From assembly GCA_963727575.1 (NCBI GenBank), contig CAVSIA010000012.1, forward strand, positions 310,001 through 374,000: a DNA stretch of 64,000 nucleotides, read 5' to 3'. This document shows, piece after piece, positions 1-9,116 of the stretch. Position 1 is the first letter of the stretch. Each line of letters opens with the position of its first letter. Below the pieces are notes generated by a model. That model was not told where the DNA came from, searched no databases, and saw only the letters and a list, made by a program, of their open reading frames with translations. Source of the stretch: JAHQVI01 sp963727575. GTDB taxonomy: Bacteria; Pseudomonadota; Alphaproteobacteria; Rhizobiales; Rhodomicrobiaceae. The position numbers and the translations under genes were made by a program.

Positions 1-1338
1 ATCGGCAATCAGGCTGACGGCATCCTGGTCGGCAACGGTGTCCTCGGCAACAACAACTCCGCCAGCGGCCTCCTGTCCGGCAACCTCGTCGCCGGCAATA
101 ACAACAGCGCCAGCGGCTTCGGCTCGGGCAATGTGGTCATCGGCGACAACAACCAGACCAGCGGCACCAACACCGGCAATTTCGTCTTCGGCCTGAACAA
201 CCAGTCAAGCGGCGAAGACACCGGCAATGGCGTGCTGGGTGCCGACAACCAGGCCAGCGGCTACAGCAGCGGCAACATCGTCGTCGGCGCCGGCAACCAG
301 GCCAGCGGCAACGGCGCGGGCAATGTCGTCTTCGGCGACAACAACCAGGCCAGCGGCGAAGATGTCGGCAACGGCGTGCTCGGCTATCACAATCAGGCCA
401 GCGGCGATTCCTCGGGCAATCTGGTGATCGGCATCGGCAACCGGGCCAGTGGCGTCGGCACGGGTAACGCCGTCCTCGGCATCGGCAACCAGGCGAGCGG
501 AATGCTCTCCGGCAACGGCGTGCTCGGCATCGGCAACCAGACCAGCGGCATCGCCACCGGCAACGGCGTTCTCGGCATCGGCAACCAGTCGAGCGGCATC
601 CTGTCCGGCAATGCGGTCGCCGGCTTCAACAACCAGGCCGACGGCTTTGCGACCGGCAATTTCGTCGCCGGGGCGAACAACCAGGCTGAAGGCGCCTTCA
701 CCGGCAATGGCGTGCTCGGCTTCAACAACCAGGCCAGCGGTACGGCATCGGGCAATTTCGTCGCCGGCAGCAACAACATCGCGATCGGCACGGGAGCCGG
801 AAACGGCGTCGCTGCCAACGACACCATCTCGATGGGAACCGGCGCCCGCGCCGGCTACGACCGGTCTGCCGCAATCGGCGCCGGAGCCAGCACCGAATAT
901 GCCGATCAGATGTCGTTCGGCACGCAGCAGTCGACCTATCGCATGTCGGGCATCACCTCCTACGACAGCCGGGCGACGCAGTCCGGTCCGCTCGAGGTCG
1001 TGACCACCGACGCGGATGGCCATCTTGCCTCCGACGGTGGCCAGATCTTCAATAAGCTGGGCGAACAGGGCGCCGGCATCGCCATCGCGATGGCCTTGGA
1101 AAACCCCGATCTGGTTGCCAACGAGACCTTCGGCCTGTCCGCCAATGTCGGCTTCTTCGAAGGCAACAGCGCTCTGGGCGTCGCCGCAATGGGCGTTCTC
1201 GGCCACGACTTCATGGGTGGCGGCGAGCGCTGGGCTCTGTCGGGCGGCATCGGCGTCAGCCTGAACGAGAACGATTACGGCGGCCACTCGACCGACCGCA
1301 CGGTCGCGGGCCGCGCCGGCGTCCAGGTCTCCTGGTAA
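1..1338 (+). CDS. Trimeric autotransporter adhesin (YadA-like), 3' part
   Basis: The frame is open from base 1, so the start lies outside the window. The N-terminal two thirds is a repetitive passenger of 16-residue units of the form GNxVxGxxNQASGxxS, the style of YadA/Hep_Hag head repeats that form trimeric beta-rolls. After the repeats comes a short linker, then about 95 residues that look like the YadA membrane anchor: a helical GAGIAIAMAL segment followed by alternating beta-strands and a final Trp (GVQVSW) that would close the outer-membrane barrel. Family knowledge says three copies form one 12-stranded barrel that exports the passenger. The role would be surface adhesion or autoaggregation; the ligand cannot be guessed. 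A strong terminator follows. Confidence 0.8.
   Translation: MGNQADGILVGNGVLGNNNSASGLLSGNLVAGNNNSASGFGSGNVVIGDNNQTSGTNTGNFVFGLNNQSSGEDTGNGVLGADNQASGYSSGNIVVGAGNQASGNGAGNVVFGDNNQASGEDVGNGVLGYHNQASGDSSGNLVIGIGNRASGVGTGNAVLGIGNQASGMLSGNGVLGIGNQTSGIATGNGVLGIGNQSSGILSGNAVAGFNNQADGFATGNFVAGANNQAEGAFTGNGVLGFNNQASGTASGNFVAGSNNIAIGTGAGNGVAANDTISMGTGARAGYDRSAAIGAGASTEYADQMSFGTQQSTYRMSGITSYDSRATQSGPLEVVTTDADGHLASDGGQIFNKLGEQGAGIAIAMALENPDLVANETFGLSANVGFFEGNSALGVAAMGVLGHDFMGGGERWALSGGIGVSLNENDYGGHSTDRTVAGRAGVQVSW
31..798 (+). repeat. Sixteen tandem 48-bp coding repeats in the adhesin passenger
   Basis: Units start every 48 bases from 31 (31, 79, 127 and so on to 751). Each encodes 16 residues with invariant GN at the start and a central NNQASG or GNQASG. 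Third positions and the two or three residues before the next GN vary, so this is a diverged array, not a recent perfect duplication. Further units probably lie upstream of base 1, because the first ten codons already match the end of another unit. Confidence 0.9.
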
Positions 1339-1354
1339 ACGCCTAACGTCGTTC

Positions 1355-1388
1355 AAATGGGCCGTCGGTCATCCGATGGCCCATTTTG
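1355..1388 (+). terminator. Hairpin terminator of the adhesin gene
   Basis: AAATGGGCC (1355-1363) pairs perfectly with GGCCCATTT (1378-1386), and TCGG (1365-1368) pairs with CCGA (1373-1376) inside it. It begins 17 bases after the adhesin stop codon and is followed by a short T-rich stretch. Confidence 0.65.
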
Positions 1389-1455
1389 TCTCGATTGAAT
1401 GGGAATGCGGCGGCGGCCTCAGGGCGCGGACCGCGATCCCCAGCAGGGCATCTTC

Positions 1456-2373
1456 ATGGCGCGCCTTTTCCGTTTCACCGCATGCTTCGCGGCAGTCATG
1501 CTCGCCGCAAGCGCGCCGGGATTGGCGCAGCAGAAGAAGCCCCCGGCGAAGGCGCACACCCAGGGCAAGCCGCAAAAGGGCCAGCCCCAGACTGCCGCAC
1601 CGGCCGCGCCTGCTCAGCAGCCGGAGCTCAATCCGTTCAAGATGAACATGCTGATCCGCTCCGCGATCATCGCCCTCAATCAGGCGAATATTACCGGAAA
1701 CTACACAGTTCTCCAGGATCTGGGCTCGCCGTCCTTCCGCGCCTCGAACAACTCCGCGCGCCTCGCACAGATCTTCGCCAATCTGCGCCAGCGTAATCTG
1801 GACCTGTCGCCGATCCTGTTCTTCACGCCGAAGCTGGTGCAGCCGCCACAGATCAACGCGAACGGCATTCTTCGCCTCGTCGGCTACTTCCCGACCTCGC
1901 CTGAGCACGTGAATTTCGATCTCTATTTCCAGATGGTCGGCGGCGACTGGCGGATCTTCGGCATCGGCCTCAGCACCAGCCCGGCGGACATTACCGCGGC
2001 GGTCCCGCAGGATGGGCAGACCAATCCGGCGGCCGCCAATGCCGGCGCGAACGGCCAAGCTGCGCCGCAGGACGAGGCCGGACACGCCGCTCAGGCCAAT
2101 GTCGCGCCGCCACCCGCGCCGAAGGCCGCCCCGCGGCCCGCGCGCAAACCGGCGGCGGCGGCCGGGAACAATCAGTGGAGCACGCAGGAGAGCGGCGGCG
2201 CGGCGGCAGACGGCGCCGTGGAGAACCGGACCACCAACAACGCCACCCGAATCGACCTTTCCAAAGTCCAGGCCGAACCGTTTCAGACGCAGGAGGAGGA
2301 GACCCCGCCGGATGCGGGATCGCAGCCGAAATCCGGCTTCTGGGACGGCTTCAACCCGTTTTCACGGAACTGA
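1456..2373 (+). CDS. Hypothetical exported protein, NTF2-like core
   Basis: A signal peptide is clear (MARLFRFTACFAAVMLAAS, cleavage near APGLAQ). Then come a Lys/Gln/Pro-rich linker and a folded region of about 110 residues. The C-terminal half is Ala/Pro-rich and low-complexity, ending in SGFWDGFNPFSRN. The middle part (helices, then strands such as LRLVGYFPT and VNFDLYFQMVGGDWRIFGIGL) resembles small NTF2/SnoaL-like folds, but I cannot assign a named family. ATG 1456 is chosen over an upstream start at 1399 because it places the signal peptide at the N-terminus. No partner gene is evident on either side. Confidence 0.6.
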   Translation: MARLFRFTACFAAVMLAASAPGLAQQKKPPAKAHTQGKPQKGQPQTAAPAAPAQQPELNPFKMNMLIRSAIIALNQANITGNYTVLQDLGSPSFRASNNSARLAQIFANLRQRNLDLSPILFFTPKLVQPPQINANGILRLVGYFPTSPEHVNFDLYFQMVGGDWRIFGIGLSTSPADITAAVPQDGQTNPAAANAGANGQAAPQDEAGHAAQANVAPPPAPKAAPRPARKPAAAAGNNQWSTQESGGAAADGAVENRTTNNATRIDLSKVQAEPFQTQEEETPPDAGSQPKSGFWDGFNPFSRN

Positions 2374-3157
2374 CGCCGGCGTCTGCGTGGCCGAGCCAGT
2401 CGTTCATGAACCGGTCCAGCCAGACCCGCAAGGACGGCCCGTGGATATGGTGGGCGGAGATGTGCTCCGAGCGCGGACGCGCACCGGGCGCGGACAGGCG
2501 ATGCGCCCCGCGTGTCGTCCATTGGTGGATCAGCGCCAAGGTCATTTCCGGATGGAACTGCACCCCGTAAGCCTTGTCGCCAAACTGGATCGCCTGGTTC
2601 TCGAAGATATTGCCGGTCAAGAGACGCCGCGCGCCTGAGGGCAGCGTGAAGCCCTCCCCATGCCAGTGATAGACCTGCCTCGGCCAGTCGGCCGCGCCGG
2701 CATGCGGCTCGTCGACCGCGATCGGATAATAGCCGATCTCGACGAACGCCTCCGGATGCTCGCGGACCTCGCCGCCGAGTTGTTTCGCCAGCATTTGCGC
2801 GCCCAGACAAATGCCCAGAAACGGCTTGTTCTCCTTCAGCGGCACCGACAGCCAGTCGATCTCGGCACGAATATAATCGTCCGGATCGTTCGCGCTCATC
2901 GGACCGCCGAAGACGATCGCCCCGGCATGGGCGTCGAGGGTGTCCGGCAAGGTGTCGCCGAAACGCGGACAGCGGATGTCGAGCTGGTAGCCGTGCCTCC
3001 GCAGCCATTGGCCGACGGCGCCTGGCTGCGATTCCTGGCGGTGGAAGACGAGCAGGACTTTCCCCGGCGCGGCGTTCGGTGCGGCCGCGCGCCCGCTCCC
3101 GGCGTTACGGCCAAAGGAATTTTCGGTGTCCTGGGGATCTGTCGGATGTTCTGTCAT
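2351..3157 (-). CDS. Class I glutamine amidotransferase domain protein (GMP synthase-like)
   Basis: The protein has 268 residues. The GATase-1 catalytic triad is visible: nucleophile Cys117 in GICLGAQ, and His202 and Glu204 in GVQFHPE. An oxyanion-type FGGPMSAND loop lies near residue 83. The first 30 residues are polar and disordered. There is no synthetase domain, so this belongs to the stand-alone amidotransferases annotated as GMP synthase-like, which hydrolyse glutamine or gamma-glutamyl compounds. The true substrate is unknown. Its 3' end overlaps the converging exported-protein gene by 23 bases. Confidence 0.85.
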   Translation of the reverse strand: MTEHPTDPQDTENSFGRNAGSGRAAAPNAAPGKVLLVFHRQESQPGAVGQWLRRHGYQLDIRCPRFGDTLPDTLDAHAGAIVFGGPMSANDPDDYIRAEIDWLSVPLKENKPFLGICLGAQMLAKQLGGEVREHPEAFVEIGYYPIAVDEPHAGAADWPRQVYHWHGEGFTLPSGARRLLTGNIFENQAIQFGDKAYGVQFHPEMTLALIHQWTTRGAHRLSAPGARPRSEHISAHHIHGPSLRVWLDRFMNDWLGHADAGVSSVKTG

Positions 3158-3190
3158 GTCAGCTCATGGTCGCCGATGGCCGGATCGATC

Positions 3191-4057
3191 TCAATAGCGC
3201 TGTTTTAAAAACCAGCCAATGAACGGCACGAGAATGAAATGCGGGATATAGCGTACAAAGAAGGCGTTAAAGGATGGCACCAGGCCGGGCACGATGATCG
3301 TCCGCCGGCCGCGAAAGCCGCTATAGCCGATGCGGGCGACCGCTTCCGCGCCCATGGCCGGCTGTAAAATCCGGTACATCGCCCTTTGCGCACCGATCCG
3401 CTCGTGAAACCGCGTTGCCACGGGTCCCGGCGCCAGCGCCGAGATGCGCACGCCGCGCCCGGCATTCTCATACGCAAGCGCCTCGGTGAGCGAAAGAACG
3501 TAGGCTTTCGAGGCATAATAGGCCGCCTGATAGGGGCCGGGAAACAATGCGCCGATCGAGGCGACATTGAGGACGCCGCCGCGGGCGCGCGCCAGCATGT
3601 CGGGCAGAAAGGCGCGGGTCAGGTCGGTCAGCGCCTCGATGTTCAGCCGGCATAACGCCTCCAGCTTCTCCTCGCTTTGCCCGGCCAGCGCGCCGCCAAG
3701 TCCGATCGCGGCATTGTTGACGACGATGTCGGCGTAGAGCCCGTTCGCGTCGAGCGCGTCGCGGATAGGCTTGAGGCGGTCCGGCTGGGCCAGATCGAGG
3801 GCAAGCGTGAACACTTCGGCGTCATGATCGCGGCGCAGCTCCACGGCGGCCCGATCGAGCGCCTCTGCCGTCCGGGCGATCAGCAACAGGCGATGCCCGG
3901 TTTCGGCAAACGCGCCGGCGAGGTGCCGCCCGATGCCTTCGCTGGCACCCGTGACGATGCAGACCGGCCGCCGGCCGCCCGCCTCCGGCGGCGAAGCCGG
4001 GCGAGCAACGTTCCGCCGCGACCAGACCGCCTCAAGCCTCTGCAACCAGTTCGCCAT
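3191..4057 (-). CDS. Short-chain dehydrogenase/reductase
   Basis: Classical SDR features are present: a TGASEGIG cofactor loop at residues 36-43, an NNAA motif near 114, Ser167, and YxxxK at Tyr180 and Lys184. At 288 residues it is slightly long because of a 30-residue N-terminal extension and a hydrophobic, basic tail (FFVRYIPHFILVPFIGWFLK). Such a tail suggests membrane association, as in SDRs acting on lipids or retinoid-like substrates. The gene lies 4 bases downstream of the TerB gene on the same strand, so they are likely co-transcribed. The substrate is not predictable. Confidence 0.85.
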   Translation of the reverse strand: MANWLQRLEAVWSRRNVARPASPPEAGGRRPVCIVTGASEGIGRHLAGAFAETGHRLLLIARTAEALDRAAVELRRDHDAEVFTLALDLAQPDRLKPIRDALDANGLYADIVVNNAAIGLGGALAGQSEEKLEALCRLNIEALTDLTRAFLPDMLARARGGVLNVASIGALFPGPYQAAYYASKAYVLSLTEALAYENAGRGVRISALAPGPVATRFHERIGAQRAMYRILQPAMGAEAVARIGYSGFRGRRTIIVPGLVPSFNAFFVRYIPHFILVPFIGWFLKQRY

Positions 4058-4061
4058 TCCC

Positions 4062-4517
4062 TCACTCTTGCTCGGCGCGAACCATGCGTTTCAGCTCCAT
4101 GCGGTCGCGCGCCGGCACCGCGAGCAACTCCGCGGTGCGCCACAGCAGATTGTCCTCCAGCGGCGCCAGCTCGCCGTCGGCAAACACCAGCCGCCACATC
4201 ATCGCGATAATCTTGCGCTTTTCCTCCTGCGAGAGCCGGTCGCGCAGGACCGAGGTGAAGCGGTAGAAGTCGACCGCCTCCTTCTCGCTTTGCTCCGCCG
4301 CCGTGAGCAGGCGGTTGAGCTCCGGCTCGTCGAGCCCGAAGTGATCGGCGAGCAGCGGCTTGAGCTGGGCCATCTCGTCTTCGCGAACCGTGCCGTCGAT
4401 GGCGATCGCATGGAAGAGGAGAGCCGCCGTCGCCAGCCGTGTCTCGTCCTCGTGAAGTTTCTGTCCGTCGTCCCGATCTTTGAAGGATTCGAGAAATGCG
4501 GCGATGGATTTGAGCAT
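4062..4517 (-). CDS. TerB-family protein
   Basis: An all-helical protein of 151 residues of the TerB/DjlA type, with acidic metal-binding-like segments (AIAIDGTVREDE near residues 37-48 and VFADGELAPLED near 110-121) repeated in pseudo-symmetry, as known for this family. Named members occur in tellurite-resistance operons, but isolated copies are common in alphaproteobacteria and their role is unclear. It is the first gene of a pair with the SDR gene. There is no other ter gene next to it; the TerC relative at 51160 is far away. Confidence 0.8.
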   Translation of the reverse strand: MLKSIAAFLESFKDRDDGQKLHEDETRLATAALLFHAIAIDGTVREDEMAQLKPLLADHFGLDEPELNRLLTAAEQSEKEAVDFYRFTSVLRDRLSQEEKRKIIAMMWRLVFADGELAPLEDNLLWRTAELLAVPARDRMELKRMVRAEQE

Positions 4518-4715
4518 GATGAACCGTTCCGAAAACGTGTGTGTCGCCCCCTCGATTGTCGTCGCTATGGTATCGAATGGCCGCGCCGACGCAAACCCGT
4601 GAACGCATGCGACCGGCCGGCGCCGATAGAGGTGCCGCTACCGGCGCGCTGTTTATCGATATAAGGTCTGCGCCCGGCAGGATGCAAAGGCTTCAACAGC
4701 AATTACCATAAGGCC

Positions 4716-5159
4716 ATGGCTGAAAATATGCGCGCCGACCCCGCCATTCCACGCGCCGCGGTGAGCGCGGCGATCTTCCGCGACGGCCGCGTGCTGCTGG
4801 TCAAGCGCGGCCGCGCACCGGCGGCGGGATTGTGGAGCCTGCCCGGAGGCCATATCGAGCCCGGGGAGACCGCGGCCGCCGCCGTCGAACGAGAACTACG
4901 GGAAGAGACCGGGATCAGCGCGAAAATCGACGGCGTCGCCGCGATAAAAGATGTCGTTCAGCAAAATGACAGGGGCGACGTGATATTCCATCGCGTCATT
5001 ATCGTATTTCATGGCGCATGGGTATCGGGCGAGGCCACGGCCGGCGACGACGCCGAAGCGGTCGCCTGGGTGAACCGCGACAGATTGAAGGATTTGCCGG
5101 TCACCGAAGGGCTCGCCGAGATCATCGTCCGTGCGGAAAAGGCGCAGCGGGTAAGCTGA
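4716..5159 (+). CDS. Nudix hydrolase
   Basis: The 147-residue protein carries a full Nudix box at residues 45-67: GHIEPGE, then REL.REETGI, with all catalytic glutamates. ADP-ribose or nucleotide-type Nudix enzymes cleave a nucleoside diphosphate linked to another moiety using Mg2+. The substrate cannot be told from sequence. In this neighbourhood it precedes a TIGR02301-type protein and a small conserved protein on the same strand. Confidence 0.85.
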   Translation: MAENMRADPAIPRAAVSAAIFRDGRVLLVKRGRAPAAGLWSLPGGHIEPGETAAAAVERELREETGISAKIDGVAAIKDVVQQNDRGDVIFHRVIIVFHGAWVSGEATAGDDAEAVAWVNRDRLKDLPVTEGLAEIIVRAEKAQRVS

Positions 5160-5274
5160 CGCTAACCGCGCGGGCTGTGCGCGCAGGCGATCGCGGTATA
5201 AATATGGTGACAAGCCCTTAGTAGGGGAAGTTGCGATTGACTAGCAAATACAACCTTAGGTATATGGTCGGGAA

Positions 5275-5700
5275 ATGTTGAGGTTTCAAACGTCTTTGGT
5301 GAGTTTGGTCATTATGGTTTTCGCATCCGCTGCGTCTCAGACGGTCCCTTGCCAGGCACAACCGGCTGCGCCATCGGCGGCACCATCATCCGATCCGGAC
5401 GCGCGCCCTTACGACGCACAGGTCTATCGCCTGTCTGAAATTCTTGGAGCCGTCCACTATCTCCGCGCGCTGTGCGGTGCCGACGAATCGCAGACATGGC
5501 GCGAGCAGATGCGTCAGCTCGTCAACGCCGAGGGGACGAGCGCCCTTCGCCGCGCCCGGCTGGTGGATAGCTTCAATAAGGGCTATCGCGGCTATGCGCG
5601 TACATACCGGACTTGTACAAAGCCGGCTCTTCTCGCAATCAGACGCTTCATGCGCCAGGGTGCCGACATAGCGGACGCCCTAGCTGAAAACAATCGTTAA
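5275..5700 (+). CDS. TIGR02301-family exported protein
   Basis: 141 residues with a signal peptide (cleavage near SQTVPCQAQ). The mature part matches my recollection of the alphaproteobacterial TIGR02301 family: RLSEILGAVHYLRALCG, WREQM, and FNKGYRGYARTYRTC. Two mature cysteines (in ALCGAD and YRTCT) could form a disulfide. The family has no known function. The predicted location is the periplasm. Confidence 0.75.
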   Translation: MLRFQTSLVSLVIMVFASAASQTVPCQAQPAAPSAAPSSDPDARPYDAQVYRLSEILGAVHYLRALCGADESQTWREQMRQLVNAEGTSALRRARLVDSFNKGYRGYARTYRTCTKPALLAIRRFMRQGADIADALAENNR

Positions 5701-5826
5701 GAAAATATTATTGCTAACGATATTCGCCCGTTAAGGACAAAGACACTATAGCCATTCTCCACCTGGGTGGCTGTGTTAAGACAAGTATAGCGGGCAACGT
5801 TTCATTAACTTTTGGAGAGCCCAGGC

Positions 5827-6096
5827 GTGAACCGTTTAAAAGTTTACGACGAAAGTCATAGTACCACTCTGTCTGCTGACGAGAGAAAGCAGGCCGCTCT
5901 CCGTTATATTATGGAGGCGTGGGAGGAGGCGATCTATGACGGCATCGAGCCGGAGTTGCTCGCCAATGCGGCATTCTTCGCCGCGCTTTCCGATCTCGTT
6001 GCCAGCTATGGGGAAGATGCCGTCGCCAGAATGGCGGAGGGCCTGCCGCGCAGGATCCACAATGGCGAATTCACGCTATACCGCGTGACCCAGTAG
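5827..6096 (+). CDS. Small conserved hypothetical protein
   Basis: GTG 5827 is preferred because GGAGAG lies about eight bases upstream; the alternative TTG at 5812 overlaps that ribosome-binding site. The product is about 89 residues, acidic and helical (ALRYIMEAWEEAIYDGIEPELLANAAFFAALSDLV, in two helices), without a signal peptide or transmembrane segment. The AT-rich 125 bp before it probably carries its promoter. No function is assigned. Confidence 0.6.
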   Translation: MNRLKVYDESHSTTLSADERKQAALRYIMEAWEEAIYDGIEPELLANAAFFAALSDLVASYGEDAVARMAEGLPRRIHNGEFTLYRVTQ

Positions 6097-6891
6097 ACCG
6101 AATTTCCGCCCCAGAAAGCCCGGTAGAAACTGGGGGGTGGTCGATGCATCGGCGGCGTGGCCCATCAGGCCCATGGCGAGTTGGAAAAACAGCACGCCGC
6201 CAAATGCCAGAAGCGCGACACCGGCAATCTGGTTGATGATCTTGAGCCGGTTTTCATTGATCCGACCACGCAATTTCTCGATCAGCCTCGACAGGACAGC
6301 CCACCAGAGCAGGCTGCCGATCATCACCGAAATGACCAGCGTCATCGCCTCGATATAGGTGTTGAAGCCCCCGATCACCGATCCCAGTCCGCCGAAGATC
6401 GCGAACAGGCCGAGAATGGCTCCTGGATTGGTGATGGTCAGGAAGAAGGTCTGCGGTATGACGCTGGCATGCGGCAGGATGCGCCAGATCTGAAATCGCA
6501 GGGCGGGCCGCAAACGCTCAGGGACCGTGTCCACGATCTTGCGCAACTGGGCCCAGCTGGTCCCCTTATACTGGGCGAGCTTCGGCTTGGCCGTATAAAG
6601 CTTCAAGCCGAAGCCGATCATGATCAGCCCGCCGATCAGCTGGATTTCCTGCTTGTAGTTCGACATCGCGCCCGAGATCGCGGTGATGCCGAACGCCGCA
6701 ACCGAGGCGATCAGCCCGTCGGCAAGCACCGCGCCGACGCCTGCGGCAAGGCCTCCCCAGAATCCGCGCTCGAGCGTCCTTTGGATGCAGACGATATTGA
6801 CAGGCCCCACTGGCGCCGCAATAAGCACGCCGATAAGGAGGCCGCTCAAAATGAGCTGCGTGCTCGAAGCTACGACTTCAGAGGGAATCAC
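6076..6891 (-). CDS. LysE/RhtB-family exporter
   Basis: 271 residues with six hydrophobic segments. The N-terminal signature of the LysE family is clear: a first helix followed by AAPVGPVNIVCIQRTLERGFWGG. Members export amino acids or other small solutes with proton antiport in the inner membrane. A roughly 40-residue basic loop between helices 3 and 4 is longer than in typical RhtB proteins. Its 3' end overlaps the convergent small gene at 5827-6096 by 21 bases. Confidence 0.85.
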   Translation of the reverse strand: MIPSEVVASSTQLILSGLLIGVLIAAPVGPVNIVCIQRTLERGFWGGLAAGVGAVLADGLIASVAAFGITAISGAMSNYKQEIQLIGGLIMIGFGLKLYTAKPKLAQYKGTSWAQLRKIVDTVPERLRPALRFQIWRILPHASVIPQTFFLTITNPGAILGLFAIFGGLGSVIGGFNTYIEAMTLVISVMIGSLLWWAVLSRLIEKLRGRINENRLKIINQIAGVALLAFGGVLFFQLAMGLMGHAADASTTPQFLPGFLGRKFGLLGHAV

Positions 6892-7007
6892 CGTTTACGG
6901 GCCTCGTCATAAGGTTGGCTTAAAGATCGACCAAATCATCGCATTATCCGGCAGGCCCCAGATTGCCTGCATTATGTAAATTTTCTTTGCTCCAGGAGAA
7001 GTGCCGG

Positions 7008-7631
7008 ATGCGAAAGCCATACCAGAGCACCACAATTCGCCGCCTTGGAATCTTGATCCTATTCCTAACCGCGGCACTGGGGCTTGTCTACGTCTTGCCT
7101 TCCCTGGTCCCGCCGCTCAAAGCAGAAAAAAGGGTCAATCAAAAGGCAGAAGTTCAGAATAAACCTGTCGAAATTCTTCGGGACACGACAAAGCTGCCGC
7201 CTGAAGTGGACCGAATGCGCCGCGCGATTCTCGCCGCGGCCATGAGCGGCGAAATCGCCTCGATGCGGGTGCCTGTGGAAATGAACGAAATCAAGCCGAT
7301 CGTTTCTCTCGAGAAGGTGGCCGATCCGATCGCGCATTGGAAGGCGATATCCGGTGACGGCGAGGGCCGCGAAATCCTTGCCACCATCATACAGCTTTTC
7401 CGCACCGGTTATGTGCGAAAGGCCGCAGGGACCGGCGATGAAATCTATGTCTGGCCTTATTTCGCCGAAATACCGATCGATAGATTGACGCCCGCGCAGG
7501 AGGTCGAGCTGCTGACCATCGTTTCACCGGCGCGGTTGAAGGCGATGCAAGCATCGGGCAAATACGATCACTACCGGATCGGCATCGCCCATGACGGCAC
7601 CTGGCATTACTTCGTCGACCAGGAAGACTGA
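7008..7631 (+). CDS. Hypothetical protein with one N-terminal membrane anchor
   Basis: ATG 7008 follows AGGAGAA at a good distance and is preferred over an upstream start at 6963. The 207-residue product has one transmembrane helix at about residues 11-31 (LGILILFLTAALGLVYVLP) and a soluble, probably periplasmic, domain of about 160 residues. I do not recognise the domain. It stands alone between convergent or divergent genes. Confidence 0.6.
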   Translation: MRKPYQSTTIRRLGILILFLTAALGLVYVLPSLVPPLKAEKRVNQKAEVQNKPVEILRDTTKLPPEVDRMRRAILAAAMSGEIASMRVPVEMNEIKPIVSLEKVADPIAHWKAISGDGEGREILATIIQLFRTGYVRKAAGTGDEIYVWPYFAEIPIDRLTPAQEVELLTIVSPARLKAMQASGKYDHYRIGIAHDGTWHYFVDQED

Positions 7632-7782
7632 AGGCAGCGGGCCGTATGTATATCTGCTGCAAACCGCCGCATGCACTCGGCGGAAGGCAATCGTCGGCGG
7701 AGCAAGACAGCCACGCCGCTCCCATTATGGCCGCTTCCTTCCCGATCCGCCGTCGCCGCCCGCGCCTTCAACCGGCGAAACA

Positions 7783-9116
7783 TCAGCTGCGTAGCGTGTC
7801 CCAGAACCGGACCGGCCGTCCCGCCGCGGCGGACGCGATTTCGCCGTCCCGCATGACGACCTGCCCGCGCACGATCGTCGCGGCCGGCCAGCCCGTCACC
7901 GGCCAGCCGTCATAAGGCGTCCAGCCGCAGCGGCTGGCGATCCAATCATTGCGGATGACGTGTTTCGCGCTCATGTCCACCAAAGTGAGATCGGCGTCAT
8001 AGCCGGCAGCGATGCGCCCCTTTCCGGCGATGCCGAAAATCCGGGCCGGACCGCGGCTGGTCAGGTCGACGACGCGCTGCAGGCTGAGCTTTCCGGAATT
8101 CACCGCATCGAGCAGCAGCGGAACCAGCGTCTGCACGCCCGGCATCCCGGAAGGCGATGCCGGATACGCGGCGGCTTTTGCCGCCAGCAGATGCGGCGCA
8201 TGGTCGGACCCGATCGTGTCGACGATGCCTTGAGCAAGGGCATCCCAGACCGCCTCGCATTCGGCCGCCTCGCGCAGCGGCGGGTTCATTTGCGCCAGCG
8301 CTCCAAGTCTTACATAAGCGCCGGGGGCAACGAGATTCAGATGGTGAGGCGTGACTTCCACGGAGGCGAGATCGCGGTTTTCGGCGAGGAGGGCCATCTC
8401 GCCCGCCGTCGAGACATGCAGGACGTGAACGCACCGCCCGGTTTCGCGGGCAAGCCCGACCAGCAGGCGGATGGCGAGCACCGCCGCCTCCGCGTCCCGC
8501 CACTCCGAATGGCTCGACGGATCGCCCGCGCGCTGCAGACCTTTGCGGGCATTGAGCCGCGCTTCGTCCTCGCAGTGGAAAGCGGCGCGCCGGCGGATCG
8601 TCTGCAGCAGGCGGCGCAGCAATGCCGGATCGTCGACGAGCAGGTTGCCGGTCGAAGATCCCATGAACACCTTGATGCCGGCCGCCCCTTCCATGCGCTC
8701 CAACTCGGCCAGTTCGCCGATATTCTCCGTCGTCGCGCCAGGATAGAAGGCGAAGTCGCAGAACATGCGGTCGCGGGCCCGGCGCACCTTGTCGGCAAGC
8801 GTGTCGACCGTGATCGTCGGCGGATCGGTGTTGGGCATCTCGAACACGGCCGTCACGCCGCCGAGCACCGCGGCGCGGCTGCCACTTTCAAGGTCCTCGC
8901 GGTCCTCGCCGCCGGGCTCGCGGAAATGCACATGGCTGTCGATGACGCCGGGCAGCACATGCAGGCCGCTTGCGTCGAAGATGTCCCCCCAGAGGTTTCG
9001 GGAATGGCTCCGAGGCGCGCGATGCGTCCGCCGCGAATGCCGACGTCGCCCCGCCAGTTTCCGTCCTGATTGACGATGGTGCCGCCGCGGATAACCAGAT
9101 CGAATGTCGGTGTCAT
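7783..9116 (-). CDS. pyrC: Dihydroorotase, one frame break near 8985
   Basis: Class I dihydroorotase of about 444 residues, third step of pyrimidine synthesis (carbamoyl-aspartate to dihydroorotate). The zinc motif DSHVHFREPG, the carboxylated-lysine segment GIKVFMGSS and the metal Asp in GSDHAPH are all present, so the enzyme looks competent. The frame that starts at ATG 9116 (MTPTFDLVIRGG) runs into the main frame at a run of six C (six G on the coding strand); one more G would restore it exactly at ETSGGDIFDASG. I treat this as a homopolymer miscall or a slippage site. An AllB/hydantoinase role is less likely given the motifs. Confidence 0.85.

Noticed and set aside
1..810. Regular repeats resembling a CRISPR array
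   Set aside because: They are in-frame coding repeats with no unique spacers of constant length.
205..1356. Long open frame antisense to the adhesin repeats
   Set aside because: It arises from the codon pattern of the 48-bp repeats on the other strand, has no recognisable domain and no ribosome-binding site.
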